Of a stretch of 64,000 nucleotides of DNA, positions 33,171 through 41,996 are shown piece by piece. A program made the position numbers and the translations under genes. The stretch's first letter is position 1. The number at the start of each line of letters is the position of its first letter. Below the pieces are notes generated by a model that did no database searches, was not told the origin of the DNA, and was given only the letters and a program-made list of their open reading frames with translations. Source of the stretch: Candidatus Binatus soli (GTDB taxonomy: Bacteria > Desulfobacterota > Binatia > Binatales > Binataceae); assembly GCA_002479255.1 (NCBI GenBank), contig DLMJ01000037.1, positions 75,572 through 139,571 of the forward strand. Reading direction: 5' to 3'.

Positions 33171-35690
33171 CTAGTCCCTTGCCCGGGCGAGTCGCTCCGC
33201 AATGATTTTTCGATCCGCGTCAGTCAACTGCTCGGGGCCAAGGTTGAAAGTCAGCTTGTCGATCGTGCCGGTGAAGCGGAACGGCAGCTTATAGTCGTTG
33301 TTCACCGCAGTGTAGGTATCGCTACCAACGTCGAAGGTCTCATCTACAGTCATTAGCAACGGAATCGTGTGTGGGATCTTCTTGCGGGCTATCTCATTGC
33401 CATCGACTGTTAGCACTCCTTCGCCGCCCTTGCCGGGGCCAGGTCCGTCGTATTTGAAGTCGAACACAATTGTGTGTTTGCCCGGCTTGAGCGCATCGGC
33501 CAACAAGCCGCGGCCTAACGGTCCCCCCTCCCAGCGGTAGTGCTTCAGATCAAGAAGGTTGTAATCGAAGACCGGCTTGCCTTTGAGGAGGTAGAGGCCG
33601 TAGCCGCCGAAGCGTCCGCCCAGGGTCACGATCATTCCTTCCGCCCCGCCTTTGGGGATCGCCACGTCGGCGGTGATGGTGTAGTCCCTGTCTAAGATGC
33701 TCGGAGCATTACCGGGCGGGATTCCGGAAATCTCGCCGGAGTAAGTGAAAACGGTTCGCCCGGCGACCGCGCTCGGTCTCGGGGTTACGGCGCGCGCGAA
33801 GCCCGAGTTATCCAGGGGCAGGACCTGATATTTTGCGGCTTCTGTCATGAACAACGCCTGCATTTCCTTCAGCTTGTCCGGCATTTTCGCGGCGAGGTCG
33901 TTGTATTGCGAGTAGTCGTCGGCGATGTTGTAAAGCTCCCACTTGTATTCGTTCATGGAGGGCATTGACGCGCCCAACATCCACGGCGGAACCGGTGGCG
34001 TCGTGGATGCGATCCAACCGTCGTGGTAAATACCGCGGTTGCCGATCATCTCGAAATACTGCGTCTCGTGCTTCGACGGTGCGTTGGCGTTTGCCTTGTC
34101 GAACGTGTAGGCCATGCTCACGCCTTCAATCGGCTTCTGCTTGATGCCATTGACATCGTCAGGCGCCTTGATGCCGGCGGCTTCAAGGATCGTCGGCACT
34201 ATGTCGATGACATGGTGGAACTGGGCGCGGATGCCACCGACATCGTTGATGTGGCCGGGCCATGAAATAGTCAGACCCTGCCGGGTGCCGCCGAAATGCG
34301 ATGCCACCTGCTTGGTCCACTTGAATGGAGTGTCGAACGCCCAAGCCCATCCAACCGACATGTGCGGGGAGGTTTTCTCCGAGCCCCAGTCGCCATAGTG
34401 CAGTAACTGCAAAGGCATGGGAACGTTCAGGATGCCGTTGTAGGCGGTCATTGTGTTAAACGTGCCCTCCAGCGTGCCTTCGGGGCTGGTGCCGTTGTCA
34501 CCGCAGATATAGATGATAAGAGTGTTATCCAGTTTGCCCTCGTCCTGGACCTCCTGGATCACGCGACCTATCTCGTTGTCGGTGTATGCGGTGTAGCCAG
34601 CGAAGACCTCGGCCTCGCGCGCGTACAGTTTCTTTCGCAAGACTGAAAGCGAGTCCCACCTCGGCAGCTTTGCGCCATTATACTCGGCCTGCCCGTCCGG
34701 CCATGGGGTAAGCTGGGTATCCGCCGGGATCACGCCGAGCCGCTTCTGATTGGCGAAGATCTGCTCGCGCAACTTTTCGTAGCCCATGTCGAACTTGCCC
34801 TTGAACTTGTCTATCCATTCCTTGGTCGGCTGGTGCGGCGAGTGGCTGCCGCCGGGTACGTAGTAGAGAAAGAACGGCTTGTCGGGCGCGGCTGCGTTCA
34901 GATCGCGCATATACCTGATGGCGTCGTCCGCCATATCGGTGGTGAGGTTATAGCCGGATTTGCCGATCCACGGAAACACCGGGGTCGTATTTCGAAAGAG
35001 ATAGGGCGTCCACTGGTCGGTTTCTCCGCCCATGAACCCATAGAAATACTCAAAGCCCATCCCCACAGGCCATTGGTCGAAAGGCCCCGCGACGCTGTAT
35101 TGAAAACCGGGGGTGTTATGCTCCTTGCCAAACCATGACGTGGCATAACCATTCTCTTTCAGGATCTCGCCTATGGTGGCGTTGTCCGGCCCTATGATGG
35201 AGTCATAACCCGGGTAGCCCGTGGACAGCTCGGTGACCACGCCGAAGCCCACCGAGTGATGATTGCGCCCCGTGATGAGAGCAGCGCGTGTCGGCGAGCA
35301 CAGCGCCGTGGAATGGAACTGCGTGTAACGCAATCCCGCCTTGGCGATGCGATCCATCGCGGGCGTCGGGATGACGCCGCCGAAGGTGCTCGAAACCCCG
35401 TAGCCCTGGTCGTCGGTCATGATGAGCAGGATGTTGGGCGCGCCCTTGGGAGGCACAACGCGCGGCGGCCAGTACGGCGTGGAATCCTTGGCGCTTTCCT
35501 TGATCACGCCGCCGAACGGCATCGGTGGCGGCGGGAGCTGCTTCCCGTCAAGCGTCACGGTAGCGCCCGGCGAACCCGGTACGCCGGTGATTTGCTGGGC
35601 CAAAACACTGGTTGAGCCGAAGCCGACTGTGATCAGCAGCGCAAGTACCGTCAAAGTCAGAACAGTCTTCTGGCGTCGAGCGTTCATCAT
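33171..35690 (-). CDS. Arylsulfatase, secreted
   Basis: An 839-aa sulfatase with a Sec signal (VLTLTVLALLITVGFGSTSVLAQ). The metal-binding aspartates are in IMTDDQGYG (93-94), and the modification site is ALCSPTRAALITGR with C131 in a full C-x-P-x-R motif, so it could be matured to formylglycine. It hydrolyses sulfate esters of aryl or other alcohols in the periplasm; the substrate is not predictable. A 200-residue C-terminal beta-rich domain (GRFGGYGLYLLKGKPVF) follows the catalytic part, as in other large sulfatases. ATG 35690 follows a GGGAGG site. No maturase gene is in the window. Confidence 0.93.
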   Translation of the reverse strand: MMNARRQKTVLTLTVLALLITVGFGSTSVLAQQITGVPGSPGATVTLDGKQLPPPPMPFGGVIKESAKDSTPYWPPRVVPPKGAPNILLIMTDDQGYGVSSTFGGVIPTPAMDRIAKAGLRYTQFHSTALCSPTRAALITGRNHHSVGFGVVTELSTGYPGYDSIIGPDNATIGEILKENGYATSWFGKEHNTPGFQYSVAGPFDQWPVGMGFEYFYGFMGGETDQWTPYLFRNTTPVFPWIGKSGYNLTTDMADDAIRYMRDLNAAAPDKPFFLYYVPGGSHSPHQPTKEWIDKFKGKFDMGYEKLREQIFANQKRLGVIPADTQLTPWPDGQAEYNGAKLPRWDSLSVLRKKLYAREAEVFAGYTAYTDNEIGRVIQEVQDEGKLDNTLIIYICGDNGTSPEGTLEGTFNTMTAYNGILNVPMPLQLLHYGDWGSEKTSPHMSVGWAWAFDTPFKWTKQVASHFGGTRQGLTISWPGHINDVGGIRAQFHHVIDIVPTILEAAGIKAPDDVNGIKQKPIEGVSMAYTFDKANANAPSKHETQYFEMIGNRGIYHDGWIASTTPPVPPWMLGASMPSMNEYKWELYNIADDYSQYNDLAAKMPDKLKEMQALFMTEAAKYQVLPLDNSGFARAVTPRPSAVAGRTVFTYSGEISGIPPGNAPSILDRDYTITADVAIPKGGAEGMIVTLGGRFGGYGLYLLKGKPVFDYNLLDLKHYRWEGGPLGRGLLADALKPGKHTIVFDFKYDGPGPGKGGEGVLTVDGNEIARKKIPHTIPLLMTVDETFDVGSDTYTAVNNDYKLPFRFTGTIDKLTFNLGPEQLTDADRKIIAERLARARD

Positions 35691-35838
35691 ACGATGTCCT
35701 CCCTCGTCAATCGCTTCGAAATCGGATTCGTTCTGCGCGACAAATTCATTCGAATGCGCGTCCAAGGCCACTCTGCACTTTGCATCACGTCCCTGGCGAC
35801 CCCCGACAGTCCGCTGCCCGCATAGTCGGCCGTGCTCC

Positions 35839-36561
35839 CTAAGCACCCCACCCTTGCTTCGCGTAATACCCGCTCACTTGGTCGACAATCTGCTTGGCCG
35901 TCTTATCAGCTAAAAATCCCGTAGATGATGTCACATTCTTTACGCCGCCGGCCGCCACGTTCACGGCCAAGCTGGCCGCTGCTGTGGCTCCCCCTGCCGC
36001 TGCGCCTGCCGGCCCGGTGATTCCCGCCCCTGGCATATAGCCACTGTCCGCATGAGTGCTAAAATCCATCAATTGTTGGGAGCCTTGGTCTGTCCTCTGG
36101 TAGGCTTGAACTGCGGTATCAAGCGTAGATTGACCAGCACCCAGGCCGATAACCATCCTGCGAAGTCGATTGCCTTCATTGATGTCGGTGAAATTGCCAT
36201 CGATGATTAGTACGTTACTTCCGGTAGGTGGCGTACCGCGGCCCAGGCACGTCGTCGTGATGCCCTTGTTTGTGAGGTTTGCCGCAACCTGCACACATAC
36301 ATTCTGCGCTGTCTGGTCAGCGAGCTGAACTTGTTGGTCGGTCTGATTTTCACCCGACATCGCTACATATGCCTTCTGGAAAAAGCCCTGGTTCAGAGTC
36401 ACTTCAGAAGGGCTGACAGCAAACGGGTAGATGACGACAGCGGACGGTCGTGCAGTGCCAATTGGCGCCTGCTCGGATTGTCCCGTCACTTTGGCGCCAG
36501 CACAACCCGCCGCAATGATCGCGAACGAAAAGAGCACTGTCCTGAAGGTCATTGAGTTCAT
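35839..36561 (-). CDS. DUF4410-type lipoprotein
   Basis: A 240-aa lipoprotein (FSFAIIAAGCAG lipobox) with a DUF4410-like body: VVIYPFAVSP, GKG-like NKGITTTCLGRG, VLIIDGNFTDINEGNRLRRMVIGLGAGQSTLDTAVQAY and a glycine-rich hydrophobic end. Such proteins are assumed to sit in the outer membrane; the role is unknown. ATG 36561 has GAGGAG upstream. It is between the Gly-rich protein and the sulfatase, all in one direction. Confidence 0.75.
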   Translation of the reverse strand: MNSMTFRTVLFSFAIIAAGCAGAKVTGQSEQAPIGTARPSAVVIYPFAVSPSEVTLNQGFFQKAYVAMSGENQTDQQVQLADQTAQNVCVQVAANLTNKGITTTCLGRGTPPTGSNVLIIDGNFTDINEGNRLRRMVIGLGAGQSTLDTAVQAYQRTDQGSQQLMDFSTHADSGYMPGAGITGPAGAAAGGATAAASLAVNVAAGGVKNVTSSTGFLADKTAKQIVDQVSGYYAKQGWGA

Positions 36562-36607
36562 CGATTTTCTCCTCACTAGAATAATGTTAATTTCGATCAG
36601 TCCGATA

Positions 36608-37411
36608 TCAAACTGGAGGTAGCACCACGCGATAATAAACGCCGTTCGCGCCGAATGATGGCTGGAACCACGTATTGCGGGACGGGTAGTAGTAGTACGT
36701 GGTGCCGCCGACATCGGATTGGGCGCAGCCTGCAGGCACCGTCGGATAGATCGCCCCAATCGGGTACGCGGTGTTGGCGCTGCCAGCGGCGTAGCCCGAG
36801 CTGTAGGCGTTCGACGCGGCTGCGCTTGAGTTGGCACTAGCCAATGTCGCACCGACAGCCATGCCGACCGCGACGCCCGCAGCAGCGGCGCCAGCGGTCT
36901 GCCAGCCCCCGCAGTTGGAACAACTGCTGCCGTAGTAGTTCACAGTAGTAGGTGGATGGTAGGTGCTATAGCTACCTCCATAGTAGTGGCCGTACGAGCT
37001 GTACGTAGTCGTAGCGTAACTGTTGCTCGCGTGGTAGGTGCCGCCTCCGCCCGATGCGCTGCCACCATAGGCGCCATGGGCGTTCCAAGAGCCACCTCCG
37101 CCCGATGCGGAGCCGCCCTCCGCGCCATGGGCATTCCAGGAGCCCCCGCCGCCCGACGCGGAGCCGCCCTCCGCGCCATGGGCGTTCCAGGACCCGCCGC
37201 CGCCCGACGCGGAACCGCCATAGGCACCATGACCGCTCCACGAGCCACCCCCTCCCGATGCCGAACCACCGCCGGCACCCCTGGCGTTCCAAGAGCCGCC
37301 CCCGCCGGATGCAGAGCCGCCGTACCTGCCCGCATGCGACCAAGCCCCGACCGGTCGAGGCAAAAGCGCAGCTATCAATATGCCCATCAAGCCAATGACT
37401 GTTTTTTTCAT
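36608..37411 (-). CDS. Secreted Gly/Ser/Tyr-rich repeat protein
   Basis: A 267-aa protein: signal peptide (TVIGLMGILIAALLPRPVGA), then six tandem 17-residue repeats with the core GGSASGGGGSWNAHGA (residues 31-132), a Tyr/Ser-rich stretch (ATTTYSSYGHYYGGSY), two close cysteines (SSCSNCGGW), a hydrophobic glycine-alanine segment and a C-terminal module with TYYYYPSRNTWFQP and GVYYRVVLPPV. The architecture suggests a surface or matrix protein. It is coupled in position to the DUF2092 gene upstream and the DUF4410 gene downstream. Confidence 0.72.
   Translation of the reverse strand: MKKTVIGLMGILIAALLPRPVGAWSHAGRYGGSASGGGGSWNARGAGGGSASGGGGSWSGHGAYGGSASGGGGSWNAHGAEGGSASGGGGSWNAHGAEGGSASGGGGSWNAHGAYGGSASGGGGTYHASNSYATTTYSSYGHYYGGSYSTYHPPTTVNYYGSSCSNCGGWQTAGAAAAGVAVGMAVGATLASANSSAAASNAYSSGYAAGSANTAYPIGAIYPTVPAGCAQSDVGGTTYYYYPSRNTWFQPSFGANGVYYRVVLPPV
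37016..37321 (-). repeat. Six in-frame 51-bp tandem repeats
   Basis: Six copies of a 51-bp unit encode the GGSASGGGGSWNAHGA blocks of the Gly-rich protein. The third to fifth copies are nearly identical; the outer two are diverged. Copy number may vary between strains through slippage. Confidence 0.85.
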
Positions 37412-37422
37412 TACAATAATCC

Positions 37423-38343
37423 TCAATTTGCCTTCGATGAGGTGGCTCTCTTTGGAGGTTTGATGCCCGGCGGAAGTTGCGGATCCGGGCGATTGAACGA
37501 GATTCGCTTGGCCGATGCGAGGCCAGGCGAGGTGAAGGCGTCCGGAGCGACGACCGGGTCAATTTGCCAATTGGAGAACTCGATCTGGTGGCGTAAACCG
37601 ACCGGGTCGGCGTGGAACACCGCGCGAGCCATTCGGGGCAGCTTGTCGTCGGCTCCAATCCAGAGTTGTTCAAACACCCAGTTGTTGCTGACTGCGACCA
37701 TGTCCGTGGTCGTCCCTCCCATCACGTGCGATTGCCCGATGTAGAAGGCGGTCGTCATCCCGTCGGAGATTCCCTCGTAGGGGTCGGCGACAATCACGTC
37801 AGTGAATGGGAAGTAGGTGGCCGCATCTTTGTAGGCCGCCTCCAACGCGCCGTCGATCGTGGGCGGGGCGCTGGCCACCGCGACCAGGTTCTCGGCCGGT
37901 GCGAAGGCCGACATCGTCTTGCCGTCGTAATAGAACTCGCTGGCCGGACCGTCACCCAGCGTGAGCACCCGGAGCTTATCGGGCCGCTGCAGGGTGACGT
38001 CATCCCGCACCATGTAGATGAGGGGAGGACCGAAGCGGCTCGGGCTCTCGTAGCTGATCACCGCGGTGAACGACATCGAGTGGGCTGCGGCGAGTCGGGC
38101 GCATGCGGCCTTTAGAATCTCTATCGCCTTGGGCTCGAGCACCGGCGCGGGCGCTGACAGCGCCTGGACCGACGCCTTGGCAGGCTTCGAAGCCTTGGGT
38201 GCCGGCTGCGGCTGCTGGGCATTGGCCGTCGCGGTCACAAGCACACCCAACGTCAGTAGCAGAGCGCACCCGGTGGGCTTGTATCGGTTCATCGCATCAA
38301 ACAGCAATGAACCAAATCGAAGGGCTTTTTTGGCGGCGATCAT
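37423..38343 (-). CDS. DUF2092 secreted protein
   Basis: A 306-aa protein with a signal peptide (CALLLTLGVLVTATANAQ) and the DUF2092 body: ILKAACARLAAAHSMSFTAVISYES, RPDKLRVLTLGDGPASEFYYDGKTMSAFAP, ALEAAYKDAATYFPFTDVIVADPY, HADPVGLRHQIEFSNWQ. This LolA-like fold binds hydrophobic ligands in related families, which would suit an envelope lipid module; the function is unproven. ATG 38343 has an ATGAGG site; ATG 38358 and 38292 are alternatives. An 18-bp palindromic site lies about 290 bp upstream. Confidence 0.8.
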   Translation of the reverse strand: MIAAKKALRFGSLLFDAMNRYKPTGCALLLTLGVLVTATANAQQPQPAPKASKPAKASVQALSAPAPVLEPKAIEILKAACARLAAAHSMSFTAVISYESPSRFGPPLIYMVRDDVTLQRPDKLRVLTLGDGPASEFYYDGKTMSAFAPAENLVAVASAPPTIDGALEAAYKDAATYFPFTDVIVADPYEGISDGMTTAFYIGQSHVMGGTTTDMVAVSNNWVFEQLWIGADDKLPRMARAVFHADPVGLRHQIEFSNWQIDPVVAPDAFTSPGLASAKRISFNRPDPQLPPGIKPPKRATSSKAN

Positions 38344-38358
38344 GAGATTATGCCTCAT

Positions 38359-38656
38359 TCAAATATTTTGTTGGCGATCGGCGCTGCTACTCCGTCGATG
38401 AAGGCGGCGCGCATCTGTGGATCGTTGCGCAGAAACTGTACGGCTTCCTCTTCCCTCTTCACTCCCATGCAGATCGAACATCGCCAGGACTAAACGCTGC
38501 AGCTTCGATTTCGCATTCCACATAAGTTGTTCTCGCTCATTCTCTCTTCTGTTTGCAAATGGTTTCAGCGCCGCCGAAGGTTTGACGCTCGGGTCTCAAG
38601 AGCAGATTCTGCATCGGGCGGGCGGATGCGACTATTGTACCAAAGTACAATGCACG
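38359..38656. other. Non-coding gap with regulatory site
   Basis: The 298 bp between the cytochrome stop and the DUF2092 start hold no supported gene. The recognisable element is the palindromic site at 38634-38651; the rest probably holds the promoter and leader of the leftward operon that begins with DUF2092. Confidence 0.5.
38634..38651. promoter_or_regulatory. Palindromic regulator site, copy A
   Basis: ATTGTACCAAAGTACAAT: 7-bp inverted arms around CAAA. All 18 bases, including the non-palindromic centre, are identical to 43984-44001. It lies upstream of the leftward DUF2092-to-sulfatase genes. A binding site of the LuxR-type regulator encoded at 41283 is the obvious candidate. Confidence 0.7.
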
Positions 38657-41056
38657 TCAGCCGTGAGGGTGGTCGTTCAGCTCTTTCAGCATCTGGCGAA
38701 CTTGTGGATTCCCCGGCTCGAGCTCATCGAGGCGCTGCGCATAGGTCAGCGCTTTAGCGTGATCGCCGGCCTGTTCCAGGAAGTTTGCCAGCGCGGCGAG
38801 TGATTCGCGGTCGTAAGGATGCGCTTTGATCGAGCGCTCGAGCGTCTCGATTGCAGCGCGAGTCTGGCCAGCACCGTTTAACGCGATCGCATACACGTAA
38901 ACATAACGGGCATTGCCCGGTTCGATGCGCGCGGCAGCCGCCAGCAGGTCGAGCGCTTGCACACTGCGCTTCTGACGCACCATCAACAGACCGAGCGCGT
39001 GTTCAAGCGACGCGTCGTTTGGCGAACGACTGATGGCGTCCTTGAGCACGCGTTCACCCTCTTTATCCCGGTTCTGTGCGCGATAAAGATCAGCGAGGTT
39101 CACCGCCGCAGGCGCAAAACCCGGCTCGAGCGATAATGCGGTTTTGAGTTCCGCCTCCGCCTTGTCGAAGTGATTCTGCCTGGCATACAGCAATCCCAGA
39201 TTCAGATGCGGCTCGGGACGGTCCGCGTTCAATTGCTGTGCGCTGATGTACTCATCGGTGGCGCGGCTAAAAGCGGTGGCAACATCTGCTGGAAAGTTGT
39301 CCGCGGGCAACCCAGCGATCACTTCTGCCACTTCGATCCGCACGGCACGAATTCGATCGGAGAGAAGTGGCGCCAATGCATTTGCGCTGGCGCCCGGATC
39401 GGAGTTTGACAGAGCGTGGGCGGCAGCGCGTCTCACCAGCGCCGAATCGTCGGTGACTCCGGCACGAACCGCCGCGTCGGTCGGAGGCGGAGCGTAGTTG
39501 GCGAGCATGGAAAGCGCAGTGGCGCGAGCGATAGCCGGCTGCTCACGATCCGCGATCAGTCGTTCGAGCGATTGCTGTGCCCCGGGTGCGCCGGCTGACC
39601 CGCCATCCAGTGTCTCAGCAAAACGCTGAAACCCCTGGGCCGCATGCCCATACCACTTGTCCACGGAATCCAACGCCCACTGGGCCGACTTGTCCGTGTG
39701 GCAATTGTTGCACGCGTTGGGAGTGCCGAGCTTTACCGACAGGTCGGGGCGCGGAATGCGGATGCTGTGATCTCGACGCGGATCGACAACCATGTATGTG
39801 CGCGTTGGCATGTGGCATTCGACGCATCGAGCGCCGGCCGATCCGATTTTGTGGAAATGATGTTTCGGCGAATCGTACTTTTGTGCGGAATGGCACTGCA
39901 TACAAATGTTGTTGGCGATGGCGCGAATTTTGCCACTGTGCGGTTCGTGGCAATCGCTGCAGGTCACGCCGGCATGGAACATCCGGCTCTGGATAAAAGA
40001 GCCGTATTCGTAGTCCTCCTCCTTTATCTGCCCATCCGGGTAGTAGAGGTCCTGCTCGAGAAGCGCCACGCGATAGTCATCTCCCGCCGGCTGGCTGTGC
40101 ACGTAGTCCTCGTGAATCTCGCCGCGCCGCGAATGGCATCGCGCACACATCTGAATCTCCCGCTGTGACCGACGCGGCGAGCTTCGACGCGCGTTACCGG
40201 TCGCGCGATCGATCCGCCATGCAACGCCTTTGCGTTCGTCAAGCGCGATCGTCAGACCCTCGGTTGTGTCGAATTTCTTCCAATCACCCTTCTTCTTCGC
40301 CCACACCACATGATTGGAACCGGGACCGTGGCAGGCCTCGCACGACACATCGATCTCCGAGTAGGAGGTGGAAAAGGTGCGAGTACGAGCGTCGTAGTTC
40401 TTGTGCAGGTTGGTCGAATGGCAATCGGCACACATGTAATTCCAGTTCTGATCGATACCGGTCCAATGCCGAGAGTCCTCATATGTGATCTTCTCGCCGG
40501 GATACAGAGCGAACCACCGCTGTCCCCCGCGCTCGGATGGGCGGCTGTCCCACGCGATCCCGAGCGCTTGCAAGCGTCCGCCGGGCATGGCGATAAGAAA
40601 TTGCTGCAGCGGATATATGCCGAACGTGTATTTGATTTCGTAATCATGAAGTGCCCCATCCGGACCATCGGTGCGCACCATGAACTTCGGGCCACTCCGA
40701 AAGAAAGTTGAAGTGATGCCGTTGTTGTTGAAGCTGGCGTGGTTGAAATCGCCCAACACCGTGGGATTTGATGCCGGCTGCATAGCCAGTTGGTGATGCG
40801 AACCCAGCCAGCGAACATTTTCCTGCTCGTGACAGGTCACGCATTGGTTGGCTCCAACGAATTTCACGCCGAGCATCGAGAGTGTTGTCAACGGAAGTGC
40901 CGGACGCACGGATTTACGCATCCATCGCGTCAGGAAGACGACGGCGACGACGGTTGCGATCGCTATAGGGAGGAGCCAAGCGCGAGTCCGCGACGCGGTC
41001 GGTCCGCTTCCAGATCGGTTCGCCGGTTTTTTTCGGGCCTTTTTTTTCTTACTCAA
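38657..41056 (-). CDS. Octahaem cytochrome c with HEAT and TPR repeats
   Basis: A 799-aa protein with one N-terminal membrane anchor (LLPIAIATVVAVVFLTRWM). Eight CxxCH haem motifs follow: CVTCH (72-76), CADCH, CEACH, CARCH, CSDCH, CMQCH, CVECH and CNNCH. Residues about 490-590 form HEAT-like repeats (DDSALVRRAAAHALSNSDPG), and the C-terminal 230 residues are TPR repeats (PEPHLNLGLLYARQNHFDKAEAELKTAL). Multihaem cytochromes with TPR tails are known in periplasmic electron transfer; the substrate is unknown. It diverges from the response regulator gene across 226 bp. Confidence 0.9.
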   Translation of the reverse strand: MSKKKKARKKPANRSGSGPTASRTRAWLLPIAIATVVAVVFLTRWMRKSVRPALPLTTLSMLGVKFVGANQCVTCHEQENVRWLGSHHQLAMQPASNPTVLGDFNHASFNNNGITSTFFRSGPKFMVRTDGPDGALHDYEIKYTFGIYPLQQFLIAMPGGRLQALGIAWDSRPSERGGQRWFALYPGEKITYEDSRHWTGIDQNWNYMCADCHSTNLHKNYDARTRTFSTSYSEIDVSCEACHGPGSNHVVWAKKKGDWKKFDTTEGLTIALDERKGVAWRIDRATGNARRSSPRRSQREIQMCARCHSRRGEIHEDYVHSQPAGDDYRVALLEQDLYYPDGQIKEEDYEYGSFIQSRMFHAGVTCSDCHEPHSGKIRAIANNICMQCHSAQKYDSPKHHFHKIGSAGARCVECHMPTRTYMVVDPRRDHSIRIPRPDLSVKLGTPNACNNCHTDKSAQWALDSVDKWYGHAAQGFQRFAETLDGGSAGAPGAQQSLERLIADREQPAIARATALSMLANYAPPPTDAAVRAGVTDDSALVRRAAAHALSNSDPGASANALAPLLSDRIRAVRIEVAEVIAGLPADNFPADVATAFSRATDEYISAQQLNADRPEPHLNLGLLYARQNHFDKAEAELKTALSLEPGFAPAAVNLADLYRAQNRDKEGERVLKDAISRSPNDASLEHALGLLMVRQKRSVQALDLLAAAARIEPGNARYVYVYAIALNGAGQTRAAIETLERSIKAHPYDRESLAALANFLEQAGDHAKALTYAQRLDELEPGNPQVRQMLKELNDHPHG

Positions 41057-41282
41057 CGGTCGACTCTCGAAAACGAGTCTCGGAAGCCGGTAATCGGCAG
41101 TTCTCGCAATGGGAAGTATAGAGATCCGAACGTATCGCTTGAATCATCAATGGGGCTGCCATGCGTCGTCATTTTACGTGCGAACGCCATTTGTGCCGCA
41201 GATAACCACAGTCCAATTGCTCTATGCCGTCAATGATTTGTAGTATTTCGACAGATCTTGCAGCGAACGCCTGGGAGGAAGG

Positions 41283-41990
41283 ATGGCAACCGCAAAGACT
41301 CGCGTTGGACCTCAAAGCGGCAGCGCGGAAGACGGCGAGGACATCAAAACTGTTAAGACGACCGGACCCATCAGGGTCGCAATAATCGAAGATAACGAGC
41401 GGGTGCGGCAGGCCCTTTTCTTCCAACTCAGCACTGCCGGCTTTGAGGTCACTCCTCACTGCTGCGCTGAGGAACTTCTCGATGCCGTTGATGCGAAGGA
41501 ATTTGATTGTGTCGTGGCGGACATTTACCTGCCGAGAATGAATGGGCTTCAGCTTCAGGAGGAACTCAACCGCACGGTTCCCTACGCATCGATCGTTTTC
41601 ATCACCGGTCACGGCGATCTGTCGCTCGGAATGCAGGCGATGAGGAGAGGCGCCGTGGATTTCCTCGAAAAGCCGGTTGACGATCAAGCTCTGTTGAGCT
41701 CGATAGCACGCGGCGCCGATCTTTCGCGCAGACGGCGCGCTGAACAATTGCAGCGGATCGAACTTGAAGACCTCCAGCGCTCTCTGACCTCCCGCGAACG
41801 CGAAGTTTTCGGCCTGGTAACCGACGGTTTGCTGAACAAACAAGTCGGCACCGAATTGGGAACAACCGAACGGACCGTGAAGGCGCATCGCGCAAGTGTA
41901 ATGAGCAAAATGGGCGCCGGCTCACTCGCCGACCTAGTGCGCATGGCTGGAAGCCTCGGGATTCACGCCGTTCGAACGCTGCCCTCTTGA
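41283..41990 (+). CDS. FixJ/NarL-type response regulator
   Basis: A 235-aa regulator: receiver domain with acidic pair E36-D37, phospho-acceptor D80 (DCVVADIYLPRMNG) and K130 (FLEKPVDD), then a LuxR-type helix-turn-helix at 168-223 (LTSREREVFGLVTDGLLNKQVG..TVKAHRASVMSKMGA). It converges on the histidine kinase gene with 6 bp between stops and is divergent from the cytochrome gene. It is the best candidate to bind the duplicated 18-bp palindrome. A 28-residue unstructured N-terminus precedes the receiver. Confidence 0.92.
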   Translation: MATAKTRVGPQSGSAEDGEDIKTVKTTGPIRVAIIEDNERVRQALFFQLSTAGFEVTPHCCAEELLDAVDAKEFDCVVADIYLPRMNGLQLQEELNRTVPYASIVFITGHGDLSLGMQAMRRGAVDFLEKPVDDQALLSSIARGADLSRRRRAEQLQRIELEDLQRSLTSREREVFGLVTDGLLNKQVGTELGTTERTVKAHRASVMSKMGAGSLADLVRMAGSLGIHAVRTLPS

Positions 41991-41996
41991 GTTCGA

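Noticed and set aside
37016..37321. CRISPR-like or minisatellite non-coding array
   Set aside because: The 51-bp period is in frame with a protein having a signal peptide and C-terminal module, so it is coding.
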